Source of the DNA: CAZIKF01 sp964539825 | GTDB taxonomy: Bacteria > Muiribacteriota > UBA6191 | DNA: 64,000 bases | Assembly: GCA_964539825.1 (NCBI GenBank) | Contig: CAZIKF010000001.1 | Span: 62,001-126,000 of the forward strand | Reading direction: 5' to 3' | Part shown: piece by piece, positions 62,096 through 64,000 of the stretch | Layout: each line of letters begins with the position of its first letter | Position numbering within the stretch: position 1 is the first letter of the stretch | Program-made: the position numbers and the translations under genes | Notes under the pieces: model-generated | The model's database searches: none | Seen by the model: only the letters and a program-made list of their open reading frames with translations | Told to the model about the DNA's origin: nothing

Positions 62096-62827
62096 ATGAA
62101 GCTTTCCGGAAAGACCGCTATTGTAACTGGGGGATATAGAGGACTTGGTTTGATGATCGCCAAAGCCCTTTTGAAAGAGGGTGCGCGCGTAGCGATTTGC
62201 GGTCGATCCATTGAAAATCTCAAAAGACTTGATTCCACCCTCGAAGAATACCAGGGCAACTATTTGTGGTCGGTCTGTGACATTACCACTCCCCTACAAG
62301 TAAATAACTTCATCAAAAAAGTTTTGCATGAATTTGGTTCCGTAGACATCCTGGTGAATAACGCGGCGATCTTTGGAGCTAAGGAAAAACTACAGAAATA
62401 TGACCCCGAAGCCTTTCGAGAAGTCATCGCGGTAAACATCATTGGAACCTTCAATATTATTCGTCATGCCTTGAAACATATGACCGCTCAAAATTACGGA
62501 AAGGTCATTATAGTGTCAGGTTCCCACACCATTGAAGAAGGGAAGGTTCTTGGATCTGCCTATTATATTTCCAAGCTTGCCCTCGATGGTCTGTCCTCCA
62601 TTCTCTCCTCGGAAATCTCTGATACGGGAATCTGTGTGAATACGATTAACCCGGCTGGCTTGAAGCAGGATACTCAAAGTCCCTTTTATGATGAGGAGTT
62701 AAATGAGGAACTTTTGGATCCCGAGAAAGCGGAGGAATTATTCATTTACCTGGCCTCTACTGATTCAAATGGCGTGACCGGTAAAAACTTCAATGCCGTA
62801 GATTGGCTCAAGTCTCAAAATGGATAA
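62096..62827 (+). CDS. short-chain dehydrogenase/reductase
   Basis: A 243-residue NAD(P)-dependent oxidoreductase. The cofactor motif TGGYRGLGLMIAKAL (a TGxxxGxG type), NNAAIFG, the catalytic serine region VIIVSGSHT and the YYISK active site are present, in the order of classical SDRs. I start at ATG 62096, where the fold normally begins; ATGs at 62054 and 62057 add 13-14 residues unlike the family. None has a good ribosome site. The substrate is unknown; a 3-oxoacyl-ACP reductase-like or sugar oxidoreductase role is possible. It overlaps the mtaB start by 8 bases. Confidence 0.88.
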   Translation: MKLSGKTAIVTGGYRGLGLMIAKALLKEGARVAICGRSIENLKRLDSTLEEYQGNYLWSVCDITTPLQVNNFIKKVLHEFGSVDILVNNAAIFGAKEKLQKYDPEAFREVIAVNIIGTFNIIRHALKHMTAQNYGKVIIVSGSHTIEEGKVLGSAYYISKLALDGLSSILSSEISDTGICVNTINPAGLKQDTQSPFYDEELNEELLDPEKAEELFIYLASTDSNGVTGKNFNAVDWLKSQNG

Positions 62828-64000
62828 ACTCAGTGACCGTACAATAGAACAGCACTCCTCGATTCTCTTTGACAGCCTTGGCTGCAAACTCAATAAATAC
62901 GAAATCGAACTGATGAGAAGCCAGGCTGAAGAACTGGGGCTCATTTCCCTGAGCGACACTAAAGTGGCCAACGTTGTGGTGATCAACACCTGCTCGGTTA
63001 CCAACCAGGCTTCCCGTGACTCACGACGAAAGATCAGATCCCTGCGAAAACACAATCCTGATTCCTACCTTGTGGTCACGGGCTGTTACTCCCAAACCGA
63101 AATCGAGGAGGTAAAAGAACTTGGAGTCGATATGATTCTCTCCAATTTCGAAAAGGAAAGTTTCTTCGAAAAAATCCGTCCTCAGATTCGAGATTACGAA
63201 GGAAAGACCCAGCCCTCAAATGGGATTTTGAACACAGTTCAGTTTCAGTCAAGACCATTTCTAAAAATCCAGGATGGCTGTGACGCGTTTTGCAGCTATT
63301 GCATCATTCCCCGAGCCAGGGGACGCTCGCGCTCCTTTTCTCCTGAAACTGTGCTTCAACAAGTGCGGGAGTTAGCCCCACGATATCCTGAAATCGTTCT
63401 TTCGGGGGTCAACCTGGGACAATATGGGGTGGGAACTCAAACCGGACTCTTTGAACTGCTAAAGGAAATAGTGAAAATTAAAGAATTGAGGAGAGTTCGT
63501 ATTTCCTCACTAGAGCCCCAGGATCTTTCTGATGAATTGTTGGATTTGATTGTCAGTTCCGAAAAGATTTGTGACCACTTACACCTTCCCCTGCAGGGAG
63601 CTCATGATGAGTTACTTCCAGCCATGAGGAGAAATTATTCACTCAAATATTATGCGGATCGTTTAGAACGTATCAAGTCCCTGAATTCCTCCTTTTGCCT
63701 GGGCGCGGACGTCATGGTTGGATTTCCGGGAGAGACAGAGACTATTTTCCAGGAATCCCGGAAGAACCTTAAGAATTTTCCCCTGGATTACTTTCATGTT
63801 TTTTCTTTTTCTCCGCGGGAAAAGACTGTTGCTATGAAAATGTCAGCACAGATTGAAATGCCTCTTAAGAAGGAGAGAAATCGAGTCATGACGGAACTCT
63901 CTAACCAAAGGAAAGAGAAATTCGTGGCTTCTCAACTCCACAAGGTTCGCCCGGCGGCTATGGAAAGGCGATCAAAAATAAATGGATTTGTGCCGGGTAT
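62820..64000 (+). CDS. mtaB: tRNA t6A methylthiotransferase MtaB (cut by window end)
   Basis: Radical-SAM enzyme that adds a methylthio group to t6A37 of tRNA, giving ms2t6A. The first about 393 residues are in the window; the rest is beyond 64000. The N-terminal cluster domain has SLGCKLNKYE, VVINTCSVTN and VVTGCYSQ, and the radical SAM motif is CDAFCSYCIIPRARG. LGCKLN and INTCSVT set it with MtaB rather than MiaB or RimO. The frame begins at ATG 62820, inside the end of the SDR gene in another frame, so the two are coupled. TsaC, which starts the same modification, is encoded at 22315. Confidence 0.92.
   Translation, partial: MDKLSDRTIEQHSSILFDSLGCKLNKYEIELMRSQAEELGLISLSDTKVANVVVINTCSVTNQASRDSRRKIRSLRKHNPDSYLVVTGCYSQTEIEEVKELGVDMILSNFEKESFFEKIRPQIRDYEGKTQPSNGILNTVQFQSRPFLKIQDGCDAFCSYCIIPRARGRSRSFSPETVLQQVRELAPRYPEIVLSGVNLGQYGVGTQTGLFELLKEIVKIKELRRVRISSLEPQDLSDELLDLIVSSEKICDHLHLPLQGAHDELLPAMRRNYSLKYYADRLERIKSLNSSFCLGADVMVGFPGETETIFQESRKNLKNFPLDYFHVFSFSPREKTVAMKMSAQIEMPLKKERNRVMTELSNQRKEKFVASQLHKVRPAAMERRSKINGFVPG

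Overview
The window reads as chromosomal DNA of a motile, Gram-negative-type (diderm) bacterium that I cannot place in a phylum. Evidence for an outer membrane is the lipid A gene set (OmpH/Skp-like chaperone, LpxD, an LpxC-FabZ fusion, LpxA) and a very large lipoprotein. Evidence for motility is a late flagellar cluster whose order, comFC-yvyF-flgM-flgN-flgK-flgL-DUF6470-like, is the order known from Bacillus. That Firmicute-like order sitting directly downstream of lipid A genes, the two oversized hook-filament junction proteins and the many HEAT-repeat membrane proteins suggest a deep-branching, probably little-studied diderm lineage. I saw no tRNA, rRNA, CRISPR array, insertion sequence or phage gene.

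Layout. 1-2253: leucyl aminopeptidase (-) and a small ferredoxin (+), divergent, with a 356-bp promoter region between them. 2272-18840 (-): LysM/M23 peptidase, then skp-lpxD-lpxC/fabZ-lpxA and comFC-yvyF-flgM-flgN-(terminator)-flgK-flgL-DUF6470-like. FlgL is 2048 residues and FlgK 799 residues, both far above the usual size. 19027-23624 (+): Fur-family regulator, purine nucleoside phosphorylase, prfA, prmC, tsaC-like and ubiE/menE-type methyltransferase genes, tightly packed. 23854-41637 (+): one gene for a 5927-residue putative surface lipoprotein, followed by a family 2 glycosyltransferase. 42625-46693 (-): two related HEAT-repeat membrane proteins with ruvA between them. 46965-49954 (+): a protein with two formylglycine-generating-enzyme-like domains around a PEGA-like segment, and a PLP aminotransferase. 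49979-51883 (-): an aldo/keto reductase with a large insertion and an unknown gene. 52108-53768 (+): two unknown envelope proteins. 53773-56294 (-): a TPR protein, a Nit1-type amidase, glutathione synthetase and an overlapping 48-residue protein. 56402-61937 (-): thioredoxin reductase and two membrane proteins with degenerate nucleotide-cyclase-like domains followed by HEAT repeats. 62096-64000 (+): a short-chain dehydrogenase and an MtaB-type tRNA methylthiotransferase that runs off the window.

Themes. Several operons are chained by 4-base ATGA stop/start overlaps. The lower 20 kb contains four HEAT-repeat membrane proteins: two pair HEAT with degenerate cyclase domains and two pair HEAT with envelope-side Sel1/TPR-like parts. 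Thiol-redox genes (trxB, gshB, Nit1-type amidase) lie in adjacent operons. Candidate promoters upstream of several minus-strand genes carry a GGACAA/TTGTCC inverted repeat over the -35 position. The best candidates for something undescribed are the degenerate-cyclase/HEAT operon, the giant FlgL and FlgK proteins, and the giant lipoprotein. All functional statements rest on reading protein motifs by eye; no database search was possible.
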